Part shown: positions 18,325 to 26,268 of the stretch, piece by piece | Layout of the letters: every line of letters starts with the position of its first letter | Numbering within the stretch: the first letter of the stretch is position 1 | Assembly: GCA_036387415.1 (NCBI GenBank) | Contig: DASVTU010000039.1 | Location: forward strand, 124,001-188,000 | Origin: DASVTU01 sp036387415 | Lineage (GTDB): Bacteria; Acidobacteriota; Blastocatellia; Pyrinomonadales; Pyrinomonadaceae | Length of the DNA stretch: 64,000 nt | Direction: 5' to 3' | The notes under the pieces: generated by a model | Told to the model about the DNA's origin: nothing | Databases searched by the model: none | What the model saw: the letters and a program-made list of their open reading frames with translations, nothing else | Translations under genes and position numbers: made by a program

Positions 18325-18822
18325 ATGAGCGAAGTAAACGACGACGACATCAACGCAAAGCGAAGCGACGAATTAAACCGGAGCGGCGGCAGTCGCTTCC
18401 CTTCACTGACGCGTCTCGCCGTCTACTTCGGGCTGCTCGTCATCGCCTTCCTCGCGGGTTTCATCCCGATGTGGATTAATGCGCGCGAGAACGCGAAGGA
18501 ACGCGACACGGCGCAACGCGAACTGCGTCTGAGCCGGATGGAGAACGCGCTCGCAGCGGCTTCTCTCGACGCGCGACGCGGCGAGTACGAACCCGCGCGG
18601 CAGGCCACCAGCACTTTCTTCAATGCCCTCGACGCCGAAATTAAACGTGAAACAGATTCCGCCATTACCGCAGCGCAACGCACTAACGTCGAACGCTTCA
18701 ACGCCCAACGCGACGAAATCATCACACTCCTCGCGCGCAACGACGCCGCCTCCGCCGACCGTCTCCTCGACATGCACGTCGCCTTCCGCAACGCCGTCAA
18801 GTCTGCGCCACCCGCGCCTTAA
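18325..18822 (+). CDS. membrane-anchored hypothetical protein with helical periplasmic or cytoplasmic domain
   Basis: 165 residues. A polar N-terminus (1-28) is followed by one transmembrane helix (about 32-52, LAVYFGLLVIAFLAGFIP) and a long charged helical region (55-150) with heptad-like spacing that could form a coiled coil. GAGGAA precedes the ATG. It lies between two inverted repeats, upstream of HU, and is probably its own transcript. Family not recognised. Confidence 0.65.
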   Translation: MSEVNDDDINAKRSDELNRSGGSRFPSLTRLAVYFGLLVIAFLAGFIPMWINARENAKERDTAQRELRLSRMENALAAASLDARRGEYEPARQATSTFFNALDAEIKRETDSAITAAQRTNVERFNAQRDEIITLLARNDAASADRLLDMHVAFRNAVKSAPPAP

Positions 18823-18825
18823 AGC

Positions 18826-18917
18826 GAAGCAAAAGTAAAAAGGTAAAAGGCAAAAGTAATGAGAGGCTATCTTCTCTACTTTTGCCTTTTTACGTTTCCC
18901 TCTGCCCTTTTGCCCTT
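18826..18917. repeat. purine-first inverted repeat upstream of HU
   Basis: The left arm (about 18827-18857) has AAAAGTAAAAAGGTAAAAGG words. The right arm (about 18877-18917) has CTACTTTTGCCTTTTTACG and further pyrimidine words. It directly follows the stop of the membrane protein and ends just before the HU promoter. Confidence 0.6.
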
Positions 18918-18932
18918 AAACGCGCGCATCTA

Positions 18933-18941
18933 TGCTATAAA
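18933..18941 (+). promoter_or_regulatory. extended -10 promoter of the HU gene
   Basis: TGCTATAAA (18933-18941) is an extended -10 box about 50 bases before the HU start. TTGCCC at 18910 is three bases too far away for a normal -35, so the TG extension probably does the work. Confidence 0.5.
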
Positions 18942-18989
18942 TCTCGGCAAGCTTTATCATTTTAATTTCGATGGAGGCCATACTTTTAC

Positions 18990-19337
18990 ATGGCAACAAG
19001 CAAGGCAGCGAACAAGGGCGCAGGTCGCAGCAACGGCAAGCGCATGAGTCAATCGGAAGTCGTCAACCACTTCGCGGAGAAGTTTGAACTCAAACGCGCG
19101 GACGCCAAAGAAATCTTTAACGAGTTGGCCGCACTGGCGACGAGCGAAGTGAAAAAGAATGGCGAGTTTGCGCTTCCCGGCTTCGGCAAACTAGTTCTCG
19201 CCGAACGCAAAGCCCGCGAAGGACGCAACCCCGCGACGGGCGAAACCATCAAGATTCCAGCCAAGACCACTCTCAAATTCCGTCTCGGCAAAGGCATCAA
19301 AGATTCCGTCGTGCCGTCGAAGGGCAAGAAGAAGTAA
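18990..19337 (+). CDS. HU/IHF-family nucleoid DNA-binding protein
   Basis: 115 residues. The first 20 form a basic, Ala/Lys/Gly-rich extension. The rest is a standard HU fold: MSQSEVVNHFAEKF helices, the GFGKL turn, and the DNA-binding arm with the hallmark GRNPATGE (about 80-87) and IPAKTTLKFRLGK. Most HU proteins are about 90 residues, so the N-terminal tail is extra and could add non-specific DNA contacts. GGAGG lies about thirteen bases before the ATG. Binds and bends DNA as a homodimer by family knowledge. Confidence 0.92.
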   Translation: MATSKAANKGAGRSNGKRMSQSEVVNHFAEKFELKRADAKEIFNELAALATSEVKKNGEFALPGFGKLVLAERKAREGRNPATGETIKIPAKTTLKFRLGKGIKDSVVPSKGKKK

Positions 19338-19379
19338 CGCGTCGGAGTAGTTCAAGAGTTAAGACGGTAAGCGGACAGC

Positions 19380-19421
19380 AAAGGGCGTGCGTCGTTGATC
19401 AACCAACGACACACGCCCTTT
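19380..19421. terminator. intrinsic terminator after HU
   Basis: Arms 19380-19397 and 19404-19421 pair over 18 bases with one G-U, leaving a 6-base loop. A-rich on the left and T-rich on the right, so it can serve both HU (+) and the convergent secreted protein (-). Confidence 0.85.
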
Positions 19422-19435
19422 CATTTCCGAACGAC

Positions 19436-19987
19436 TCACTTTGGAGAGGCGGGACTGCCGTCGATGGAAGGCTTCAACTCGCCGACGAACTTGTCCGTAT
19501 TGGCGATGCTACGAAGGACGACGGTCACAGCATCGTTGGGGAAGCCGGATTCGAGCGTGATGGTGTAGCCGCAGAAAACGTCGGCGGAAGGGTCTACACC
19601 CCAGAAAAGAAAAGCGCGGTCGCTCAACTGAAGCAGTTGCCGCATCAGCGTCGCCGCGTTGCGCGCCTTGTCCACGTTGATGTAGCCGCCTTTGTAATGC
19701 GGGTAGATGCGGAAGTTGATGGTCTCCTGTGCCGTCACGCCGATGACGATTTCCAGACTCTCGGCATGCGTCAACCCTTGCGTCATGACGCCGATAAAAT
19801 TGAACGGCTGCTTCGTACTCTGTCTGAAACTGACGCCGATGAGCGGCCCCGACGTTTCGAGATGTTTCCGTAGTTTCTCGCGCGTCGCTACGCGAGACGG
19901 CGACTCGGCGGGTTGCTGAACGGAAGCGGCAAAGGTGTTGATTGACGCCGCGAGCAAGAGCGCGACGGCGACGAGCGTACGTTTCAT
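19436..19987 (-). CDS. secreted hypothetical protein
   Basis: 183 residues when started at MKRTLVAVALLL (19987). The longer frame from 20089 would hide an obvious signal peptide (1-20) behind 34 residues of low quality. The mature part has no motif I can name; it is mixed alpha/beta with GFPNDAVTVVLRS near the end. It is convergent with HU, separated by the terminator at 19380-19421. Confidence 0.6.
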   Translation of the reverse strand: MKRTLVAVALLLAASINTFAASVQQPAESPSRVATREKLRKHLETSGPLIGVSFRQSTKQPFNFIGVMTQGLTHAESLEIVIGVTAQETINFRIYPHYKGGYINVDKARNAATLMRQLLQLSDRAFLFWGVDPSADVFCGYTITLESGFPNDAVTVVLRSIANTDKFVGELKPSIDGSPASPK

Positions 19988-20118
19988 GCAGAATATGCCT
20001 TTCAGAAAAGGTTGTGCGAACTCAGGCGAGGTGTGACCCATCGAAATTCGGATGCGATTTCTTCTATCCCACGTCAGGCGATAAATCAAGATTCATCCTT
20101 CAACGCTCAGGCCATTGA

Positions 20119-22473
20119 CTAACTCTCAGCCGCATCGTCGCTTGCGAAACGGAGCGCGATTTCGTCGTTTTCCACTTCGATACGGACGCGTGCGCCGTTC
20201 TGCGCCGTGCCGAACAGAATCTCCTCGGCGAGCGGTTCGCGGATTTTGGATTGGATGAGGCGTGCCATGGGACGCGCGCCGTAGAGACGGTCGAAGCCGT
20301 GGCGTGCGAGCCACGCACGCGCCTGTTCGGTCAATTCAATGGTGACACGTTTTTCGACGAGTTGCGCGCGGAGTTCGTCGATGAATTTATCGACAACGCG
20401 TTCGATGGTTTCAAAACGAAGCGACTCAAACGCAATCCACGCGTCGAGACGGTTGCGGAATTCGGGGCTGAAGGTCCGTTCGATGGCTCCACGACCCTTG
20501 CCACGGCTGCTGCTCATGCCGAAACCCGCGCCGCTTCGTTCCTCAACGCTTTTATCGCTCGCCGCTGCTGCGGTCTTCTCTCTGCCGAAGGCGTTTTCGG
20601 GATGGAAACCGATTCCGGCGTCGCTGATGTCGCGCGCTCCGGCGTTGGTCGTCATGATGAGCACAACGTTGCGGAAGTCCGCCTTCTTGCCGTTATTGTC
20701 CGTTAGGGTCGCATGATCCATCACTTGCAAGAGGATGTTGAAGAGATTGGGATGCGCCTTTTCAATCTCGTCGAGGACGAGGACGGCGTAGGGCGTCTTG
20801 TTGACGGCATCGGTGAGGAGTCCGCCCTGATCGAAGCCGACGTAGCCGGGCGGCGCGCCGATGAGACGCGAGACGGTGTGCGCTTCCATGTATTCGCTCA
20901 TGTCGAAGCGCAGGAATTCGACGCCGAGCGCGCGTGCGAGTTGTTTGGCGAGTTCGGTTTTGCCGACGCCCGTGGGGCCTGAAAAAAGAAACGAGCCGAT
21001 GGGTTTGTCCGGGTGTCCGAGGCCGGAGCGGGAGAGTTTGATGGCGTTGACGATTTGCTTGATGGCGTGGTCTTGCCCGTAGATGACCGACCGCAATTCG
21101 CTATCGAGATTCTTGAGACGGTCGCGCTCGGAACCCGCGACGGTCTTGGGCGGAATCTTCGCCATGCGTGCCACGACGAGTTCGATTTCGTGCGGAGTGA
21201 TAGCTTCGGGTCGCTCGTCGGCGGGCAGCAGTTTCATGATTGCGCCCGCTTCGTCCATCACATCGATAGCTTTGTCGGGGAGGAAGCGGTCGTTGATATA
21301 CTTGGCGGAAAGTTCGGCGGCGAGCGCGAGGGCTTCGTCTGTGTAACGGACGCCGTGATGCTCCTCGTAGTAGCCGCGCAAGCCCTTGAGAATCTCTACC
21401 GTCTCGGCGAGGGTGGGTTCGCCGACTTCGATTTTCTGGAAACGGCGTGCGAGTGCGCGGTCGCGCTCGAAGGCGTTTTTGTATTCGGCGAAGGTGGTGG
21501 AACCGATGCAACGCAGTTCGCCGGAGGCGAGCGCGGGTTTGATGATGTTGGAGGCATCCATCGAACCGCCGCTCGTCGCGCCTGCGCCGACGACCGTATG
21601 AATCTCGTCGATAAAGAGGACGCAGCCCGTCTTCTTCTTGAGCGCGGCGATGACACCCTTTAAGCGTTGCTCAAACTCGCCACGATATTTCGTCCCCGCC
21701 AGCAGCGTCCCCATGTCGAGCGCGTAGACTTCGACTCCCTGCAAGACTTCCGGCACTTCGCCCAAGTGAATCTTGAGAGCCAAGCCCTCGGCAATCGCGG
21801 TTTTGCCGACGCCGGGGTCGCCGACGTAAAGCGGGTTGTTTTTGCGTCGGCGGCAGAGCACTTGAATCGTCCGCATGAGTTCCGGCTCGCGACCGATGAG
21901 CGGGTCGATGTGCCCTGCGGCGGCACGTTCGATAAGGTTGACGGTGAAGGCGGCGAGCGGGTCGCGTGCGGGCGGCGCGTCGTCGGCGTCCGTGTCGCCT
22001 TGCGGGTCGATTCCTCCGCCCGTGAAGGCGTAGTCGTCGGCAATCTTGGAGATGCCGTGCGAGATGTAGTTCAACACGTCGAGACGCGTGATGCCCTGCT
22101 TCTCAAGCAGGTAGACGGCGTGCGAATTTTCTGCGAGATAGAGCGCGGCCAAGATGTTTCCGCCGTCAACCTCCGCGACGCCCGCGCCCTGCGCTTGAAG
22201 CATGGCGTATTCGATTAAGCGTTGAAATGTCGCCGTCGGCTCCGGCGTCTGACGACTCAGACGCGAGAGCGGCTTGAGTTGTTGCGTGAGAAACTGTTCG
22301 AGTTCGCGTCGCAGTTCGTCAAGGTCGCCGCCGCAATGTTCGATGACCTTGCTCGCCGTCGGGTCTTGCAACAAGGCGAACAGGAGATGTTCGAGCGTGA
22401 CATACTCATGGCGTCGCCGCGCGGCTTCCGCCGCCGCATTGTTCAGAGTGGCCTGTAGTTCTTTCGTCAACAT
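20119..22473 (-). CDS. clpA: ATP-dependent Clp protease ATP-binding subunit ClpA
   Basis: A 784-residue AAA+ unfoldase that feeds ClpP. The N-domain (1-145) carries the Clp repeat. D1 has Walker A GDPGVGKT (218-225) and FIDEIH (288-292 region). D2 has Walker A GPTGVGKT (499-506), the ClpP-docking IGF at 621-623 and sensor FRNRLD near 672-677. The docking loop is about 35 residues longer than usual, with a Ser/Gly/Lys-rich stretch (about 636-662). The ClpA rather than ClpC assignment rests on the clpS gene immediately upstream and the absence of a UVR coil between the ATPase domains. Confidence 0.93.
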   Translation of the reverse strand: MLTKELQATLNNAAAEAARRRHEYVTLEHLLFALLQDPTASKVIEHCGGDLDELRRELEQFLTQQLKPLSRLSRQTPEPTATFQRLIEYAMLQAQGAGVAEVDGGNILAALYLAENSHAVYLLEKQGITRLDVLNYISHGISKIADDYAFTGGGIDPQGDTDADDAPPARDPLAAFTVNLIERAAAGHIDPLIGREPELMRTIQVLCRRRKNNPLYVGDPGVGKTAIAEGLALKIHLGEVPEVLQGVEVYALDMGTLLAGTKYRGEFEQRLKGVIAALKKKTGCVLFIDEIHTVVGAGATSGGSMDASNIIKPALASGELRCIGSTTFAEYKNAFERDRALARRFQKIEVGEPTLAETVEILKGLRGYYEEHHGVRYTDEALALAAELSAKYINDRFLPDKAIDVMDEAGAIMKLLPADERPEAITPHEIELVVARMAKIPPKTVAGSERDRLKNLDSELRSVIYGQDHAIKQIVNAIKLSRSGLGHPDKPIGSFLFSGPTGVGKTELAKQLARALGVEFLRFDMSEYMEAHTVSRLIGAPPGYVGFDQGGLLTDAVNKTPYAVLVLDEIEKAHPNLFNILLQVMDHATLTDNNGKKADFRNVVLIMTTNAGARDISDAGIGFHPENAFGREKTAAAASDKSVEERSGAGFGMSSSRGKGRGAIERTFSPEFRNRLDAWIAFESLRFETIERVVDKFIDELRAQLVEKRVTIELTEQARAWLARHGFDRLYGARPMARLIQSKIREPLAEEILFGTAQNGARVRIEVENDEIALRFASDDAAES

Positions 22474-22486
22474 AAATCAAAACCGA

Positions 22487-22585
22487 GGGGAAACGGGTGA
22501 AGGTTCAAAGGGTTCAAAAAAAATAAGTCTCGTTTCCTTCTCCGTCTTCCCTTTGCCCGTCTCCCCTTTTAACCTTTTCGCCTTG
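22487..22585. repeat. purine-first inverted repeat between clpS and clpA
   Basis: The left arm (about 22487-22528) is GAGGGGAAACGGGTGAAGG-like. The right arm (about 22535-22583) reads CTTCCCTTTGCCCGTCTCCCC and similar in pieces. It sits inside an expected operon, so any termination must be partial or the two genes have separate promoters. Confidence 0.55.
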
Positions 22586-22587
22586 TC

Positions 22588-22902
22588 TTATACTTCTTCC
22601 AGTGTGCAAAGAAGCGGGTAGTCGTTGGCCTGCGCGAGTGCGGAGACTTTCTCCACCTTCGTCTCGGCGATTTCGTACGTGTAGACTCCGGCGACGCCGA
22701 CGCCTTTGAGATGTACCTGAAGCATGATGCGCGTGGCCTCGGCCTCCGTGTGCCCGAAGACGTTGGTCAGCACATAGACGACGAATTCCATCGTCGTATA
22801 ATTATCGTTGTGAATCAGAACCCGGTAGAGCGGCGGTTGCTTGAGCTTCGGCTTGCTCTCCGCAACTACCGCCTCGTCCATGTCGTGCTCATGTGTCGGC
22901 AT
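22588..22902 (-). CDS. clpS: ClpS, N-degron adaptor of ClpAP
   Basis: 104 residues. It has the ClpS core LYRVLIHNDNYTTMEFVVYVL (substrate pocket Asn-Asp, about 24-44, quoted in part by function) and VHLKGVGVAGVYTYEIAETK, which contacts ClpA and substrate. ClpS hands proteins with destabilising N-terminal residues to ClpA. The N-terminal 20 residues are acidic and flexible, as usual. The start is uncertain: a second ATG eight codons in has GAG before it. A TATATT box on the minus strand at 22965-22970 could be the promoter. Confidence 0.93.
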   Translation of the reverse strand: MPTHEHDMDEAVVAESKPKLKQPPLYRVLIHNDNYTTMEFVVYVLTNVFGHTEAEATRIMLQVHLKGVGVAGVYTYEIAETKVEKVSALAQANDYPLLCTLEEV

Positions 22903-23679
22903 AGAAATAAAACGTCAGACGCTCTTTCGCCTTCCCCTACGAGCGAAAACCTTCCCGCAAATAGAATATAGCGACCGACGGAATTTTGCACGACGAGGGC
23001 GCTAGACCATCGGGGATGGACGATAAAGACGACGGACGTTTGGCGATTGATGAGAGGAACGGACGGATGGCAACTTGCAGTTGAAGATTAAGATGATTAA
23101 CTTTTGGCGACGGACAGTTGCAGCGTGTTAATTAGCGTCTGTTATCCGGCGTCGGTCGTCGGCACAAAAAAACGGGCTGCTGGTTTACCCGTAGAGCCTC
23201 CCCCAAAGCTCAGCAGGACAATCACCAGCAGCCTGTTTTTTTATTACACTCGTTTGACCGCATCGCGCTGAAACCAGCCCCGTTCCCCCGAAAGAGCCGT
23301 CTCTGCTCGTTTAAGTGAGTGAGAACCTCCCCCAAAGCTCTCATTCACCTTGCCGTCTCCGAGTTATCAAACGACTAAAACGACTTAGTCCCCCTTCATT
23401 TAACGTTTTCCTTTTTTGCAACGCCCGTGCCACAACGCCTGACGCATCCCTCAATGGGCGACTATGGAAATTTAATTCAACAAAGACGCGCTTTCCCATC
23501 ATCGACAGCATCGACACGCGAGTCCGCCGCTTGCTTTCGGATTTCAAACCTTGACCTTTTTCTATACTGCGGCGGTGTACCGTTGGACGATTACCGTCCG
23601 CTAAAGATGCACGCGCGAGTTCGCTGCCAAACGTCGGCGCGGTCGGCGCGCACGATTAAATGCCAAAAATTTTCGCGTC
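22903..23679. other. 777-base gene-free interval
   Basis: No convincing protein gene on either strand and no tRNA-like cloverleaf. It contains the likely clpS promoter at its left end, the twin hairpins at 23166-23348, and a third degenerate C-rich element (about 23283-23295). The stretch 23349-23679 has several T-rich tracts but nothing callable. This is the longest gap in the window. Confidence 0.7.
23166..23348. ncRNA. twin hairpins sharing a 15-base loop core, candidate structured RNA
   Basis: Hairpin 1 has 19-base arms 23166-23184 and 23224-23242 with one G-U pair and A7/T7 ends. It encloses GAGC/GCTC around the core. Hairpin 2 has 10-base arms 23315-23324 and 23339-23348. Both present the identical core CCTCCCCCAAAGCTC (23197-23211 and 23326-23340). 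The stems are unrelated while the loop is fixed, which argues for selection on an RNA. On + the loop resembles the anti-Shine-Dalgarno end of 16S rRNA; on - it reads GGGGGAGG, a Shine-Dalgarno-like run. The strand of transcription cannot be decided; the hairpin 1 arms end in T-runs on both strands. Confidence 0.5.
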
Positions 23680-24390
23680 TCAAACGTCTCGAACGTCGCT
23701 GGACGAACCGCGACGGTCTTCGTCGAGCCGCGCGACGAGCCACGCAGAGATGTCGCGCAGGCTTTCCAGAGAGACTTCGTGCGCCATCGGATATTCGCGG
23801 TAGGTGAGCGCGATGGGCAACTTCGATAACGCCTCGCGGGTCTGTCGTGCGCCTTCGACGGGAATCATCGGGTCGTAAGTTCCGTGCGTGATAAAAACGG
23901 GCAAGCCCTCAAGCGCCTCCGGCGCAGCCATCTTACCTTCCAAAGCCCCCGCCGAGAGACGACCGCTCATCGCCACCACTCCGGCCACGCGCTCCGGCTC
24001 CGTCAACGCCGCGCCGAGCGCCAGCATCGCGCCCTGACTAAATCCCATCAGATAGACGCGTCCGGCGTCGAACTCGTATGCCTCGCCCAACTCGCCGACG
24101 AATTGCGACAGACGCGCCAAACTCCGCTCCGCCTCCTCCATGTCGCTCACGATTCCCCGCTCCGTGAACGTGAGGTTGAACCACGCGTACGAACCCGCGT
24201 CGAGCACGTAGGGCGCCCGCGCGCTGACGACGAGAAAGCGCCTGTCTGTGTAGGGCGCGAGGCCGAAAAGATCTGCTTCGTTGCTGCCGTAGCCATGCAG
24301 GAGCAGCAGGAGCGGCGGACGCTTGCCCGCGTCCGGCGTTTCGACAGGCATCCTCACGCGATGCGACAGAGAAAACTTAGGCGTCGTCAT
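23680..24390 (-). CDS. alpha/beta-hydrolase, phospholipase/carboxylesterase type
   Basis: 236 residues of the abhydrolase_2 class. The oxyanion region is LLLLHGYGSN, the nucleophile elbow GFSQG, the acid THGTYDPMIP and the catalytic His MAHEVS, so the triad is complete. Such enzymes hydrolyse short carboxyl esters or lysophospholipids; the substrate here is unknown. No signal peptide, so cytoplasmic. The peptide deformylase gene follows seven bases after its stop in the reverse direction of reading (upstream of it on the strand lies the twin-hairpin gap only downstream), and both are read from the same strand as part of the def-DUF790-XPB run. Confidence 0.85.
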   Translation of the reverse strand: MTTPKFSLSHRVRMPVETPDAGKRPPLLLLLHGYGSNEADLFGLAPYTDRRFLVVSARAPYVLDAGSYAWFNLTFTERGIVSDMEEAERSLARLSQFVGELGEAYEFDAGRVYLMGFSQGAMLALGAALTEPERVAGVVAMSGRLSAGALEGKMAAPEALEGLPVFITHGTYDPMIPVEGARQTREALSKLPIALTYREYPMAHEVSLESLRDISAWLVARLDEDRRGSSSDVRDV

Positions 24391-24397
24391 GAAAATT

Positions 24398-24895
24398 TCA
24401 GCCCTCCCGCCATTTCTTCATCTTCATGAAACGCTTCTTCACCATGTTACGTTTGAGCGGCGTCAGGCGGTCGAGAAAGAGCAGTCCGTCGCAGTGGTCT
24501 GTCTCATGTCGAAAACAACGCGCCGCGAGTCCCGTCGCTTCTCTCTCAAAAAATTGTCCCTGCAAATCCTGCGCGCGCAGACGCACACGCGCCGCGCGTT
24601 TCAGAGGCGAATGGATTTTCCCGACCGAGAGACACCCCTCCTCGCCGCCCTGCTCGCCCTCTTCCTCGACGATTTCGGGATTCGCCGCCACCAGTTTCAG
24701 CCCTTCGCAATCCATCACGAAGAACCTGAGCGACAACCCGACCTGCGGCGCGGCGAGGCCCACGCCCTCATCCTTGTACATCGTCTCGAACATATCTTCG
24801 GCGAGTTTCGACAGTTTTTCGTCGAACTCCTCGACCGCCTCCCCGACCTGCGCCAGCACCTTCGACGGATACTCAACTATCTTCAAAATTGTCAT
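24398..24895 (-). CDS. def: peptide deformylase
   Basis: 165 residues. Removes the formyl group from nascent N-terminal Met. All three family motifs are present: GVGLAAPQVG (44-53), EGCLS (86-90, metal-binding Cys88) and HETDH (130-134). The charged insert EEEGEQGGEEG before motif 2 is slightly longer than typical. The start codon overlaps the end of the DUF790 gene by 23 bases, so the two are translationally linked. Confidence 0.95.
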   Translation of the reverse strand: MTILKIVEYPSKVLAQVGEAVEEFDEKLSKLAEDMFETMYKDEGVGLAAPQVGLSLRFFVMDCEGLKLVAANPEIVEEEGEQGGEEGCLSVGKIHSPLKRAARVRLRAQDLQGQFFEREATGLAARCFRHETDHCDGLLFLDRLTPLKRNMVKKRFMKMKKWREG

Positions 24896-26123
24896 CTTCT
24901 ATTTGTGAATCGTTTTCGGTTTCTTCGGATATTAAGCGTTCGAGCGCCAGCTTGACAACTTTGGCATCGAGCGCCGTTTTGTACGTCAGGACATTCGGCG
25001 GCAGTTGCGACGGCGGTTCACGACTGCCGCGCAATTCGTCCGACGCCGCGATGATGAAATTTCGCAAACCGCGCTCTCGAAGCTCCTTCAAACGTTCCGC
25101 GAGATGTCGCGGCGTCCAGAAGCCGAACGCTTCCAGATAGACGCGTCTGCCCGTCGCGTCGCGGAAAACGTAGTCCGGCACAAACGCGCTTTCGCCCAAA
25201 TCAATCACCTCGCGGCTCGCCTCCATCGTCCACTCGCCGCCGACATCTGCCCAACGCGTCGCGAGTTTTTCGAGCGCGGCGTCGCCGCCGTAGTCGAACG
25301 CGCCCGCGTAATGCGAACGCAGTTGTTTCTGTCGGTCGTCTAACTCGAAGAACGCGCTCCCGTGCTTGAGGGAGATTTCCGCGCGCATACGCCAGCCGCG
25401 ACACAGCAGCAACGCGGGCAAAAAGACCGCCATCTGTACGCCGTATTTTTGCGAACGATGAAAGATTGAGACGGGGCCGTTCAGACGAACCTCATACCCG
25501 CTCGCAGGTCGCCCGCGAATCGTGTGTATCAGACGATAAGCCTTAATCGCATCAAACAACTTGCGATAGCCCGCCGCGTCCTGCGGCTCAATGTGCAGGC
25601 GCATCTCGATGCAGCGATACAACAACGCCTGCGCCTGCGCCAGATTGTAGCGGTCGAGCAATTCCGCCGCGCCGAGTTCCTCGAAATCGACGAGTCGCTG
25701 TTGCTCCGGTAAATCTGCGTAGAGACCTTCGACAAGAGCCTCCGGCGCGCATCCGAGTTCGGCGGCGACCTCCGCAACTACCTCCGCACGCGCGCCCGTC
25801 ACCTCCGTCAGAGGATGCTTCGTGCGCGCACGCAGGAACAAAGCGCGTCGAATTTCCTCCGGCGCGACATCGCCGCCCGTCTCAAACACGCATCTATCCA
25901 TCAGCAGTTTTATCAACCCGCGCAGTATTTTGTAGTCCGTCCCCGTGCCGACGTATTCGTCCAACTCCGCTTCGAGTTCGCCGCGACGCGCGCCCCTGTG
26001 CTCTCCGACGACGCTAATCAAATCGCCCGCCACCTGTAGATAGAGCGCGCTCGACGTGTCGATATAACGCGGCGAAGTGCGCCCGCCACGATGCCAACTC
26101 AATGCCAAATCCGCCGTCAACAT
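24873..26123 (-). CDS. DUF790 family nuclease (Bax1-like), partner of XPB
   Basis: 416 residues. Archaeal members of this family, called Bax1, bind XPB helicase and cut DNA near the bubble it opens. The N-terminus is MLTADLALSWHRGG. The nuclease-like core is at about 310-346: Glu311, then VPDYVF (Asp317), LEAFGFWTP (Glu331) and Lys346 region, which fits a PD-(D/E)xK-like arrangement and the FGFWTP signature of the family. The XPB-like helicase gene lies immediately upstream on the same strand and def follows, overlapping by 23 bases. Role in nucleotide excision or other repair is inferred from the archaeal pair. Confidence 0.85.
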   Translation of the reverse strand: MLTADLALSWHRGGRTSPRYIDTSSALYLQVAGDLISVVGEHRGARRGELEAELDEYVGTGTDYKILRGLIKLLMDRCVFETGGDVAPEEIRRALFLRARTKHPLTEVTGARAEVVAEVAAELGCAPEALVEGLYADLPEQQRLVDFEELGAAELLDRYNLAQAQALLYRCIEMRLHIEPQDAAGYRKLFDAIKAYRLIHTIRGRPASGYEVRLNGPVSIFHRSQKYGVQMAVFLPALLLCRGWRMRAEISLKHGSAFFELDDRQKQLRSHYAGAFDYGGDAALEKLATRWADVGGEWTMEASREVIDLGESAFVPDYVFRDATGRRVYLEAFGFWTPRHLAERLKELRERGLRNFIIAASDELRGSREPPSQLPPNVLTYKTALDAKVVKLALERLISEETENDSQIEDDNFEDS

Positions 26124-26134
26124 AAGCCGCTCAA

Positions 26135-26268
26135 ATCAGAAGGTTAAAAGGCGAAAGGGAAAATGGTTAAAGGGAAAACAGGAATTCTCTATCCCGCACA
26201 ATCTTTCCCATTGCTTCTTTACCCTTTCGCCCTTTCCCACTTACCCGTTCACCCTTTCCCCAGTTCCC
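26135..26268. repeat. purine-first inverted repeat that contains the XPB stop codon
   Basis: The left arm (about 26135-26185) has AAAAGGCGAAAGGG and GTTAAAGGGAAAA words. The right arm (about 26203-26268) has TTTACCCTTTCGCCCTTTCCC and CCCTTTCCCC pieces. The XPB reading frame ends inside the right arm (stop at 26249), so its last residues, rich in Gly and Lys, come from the repeat. Confidence 0.6.
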
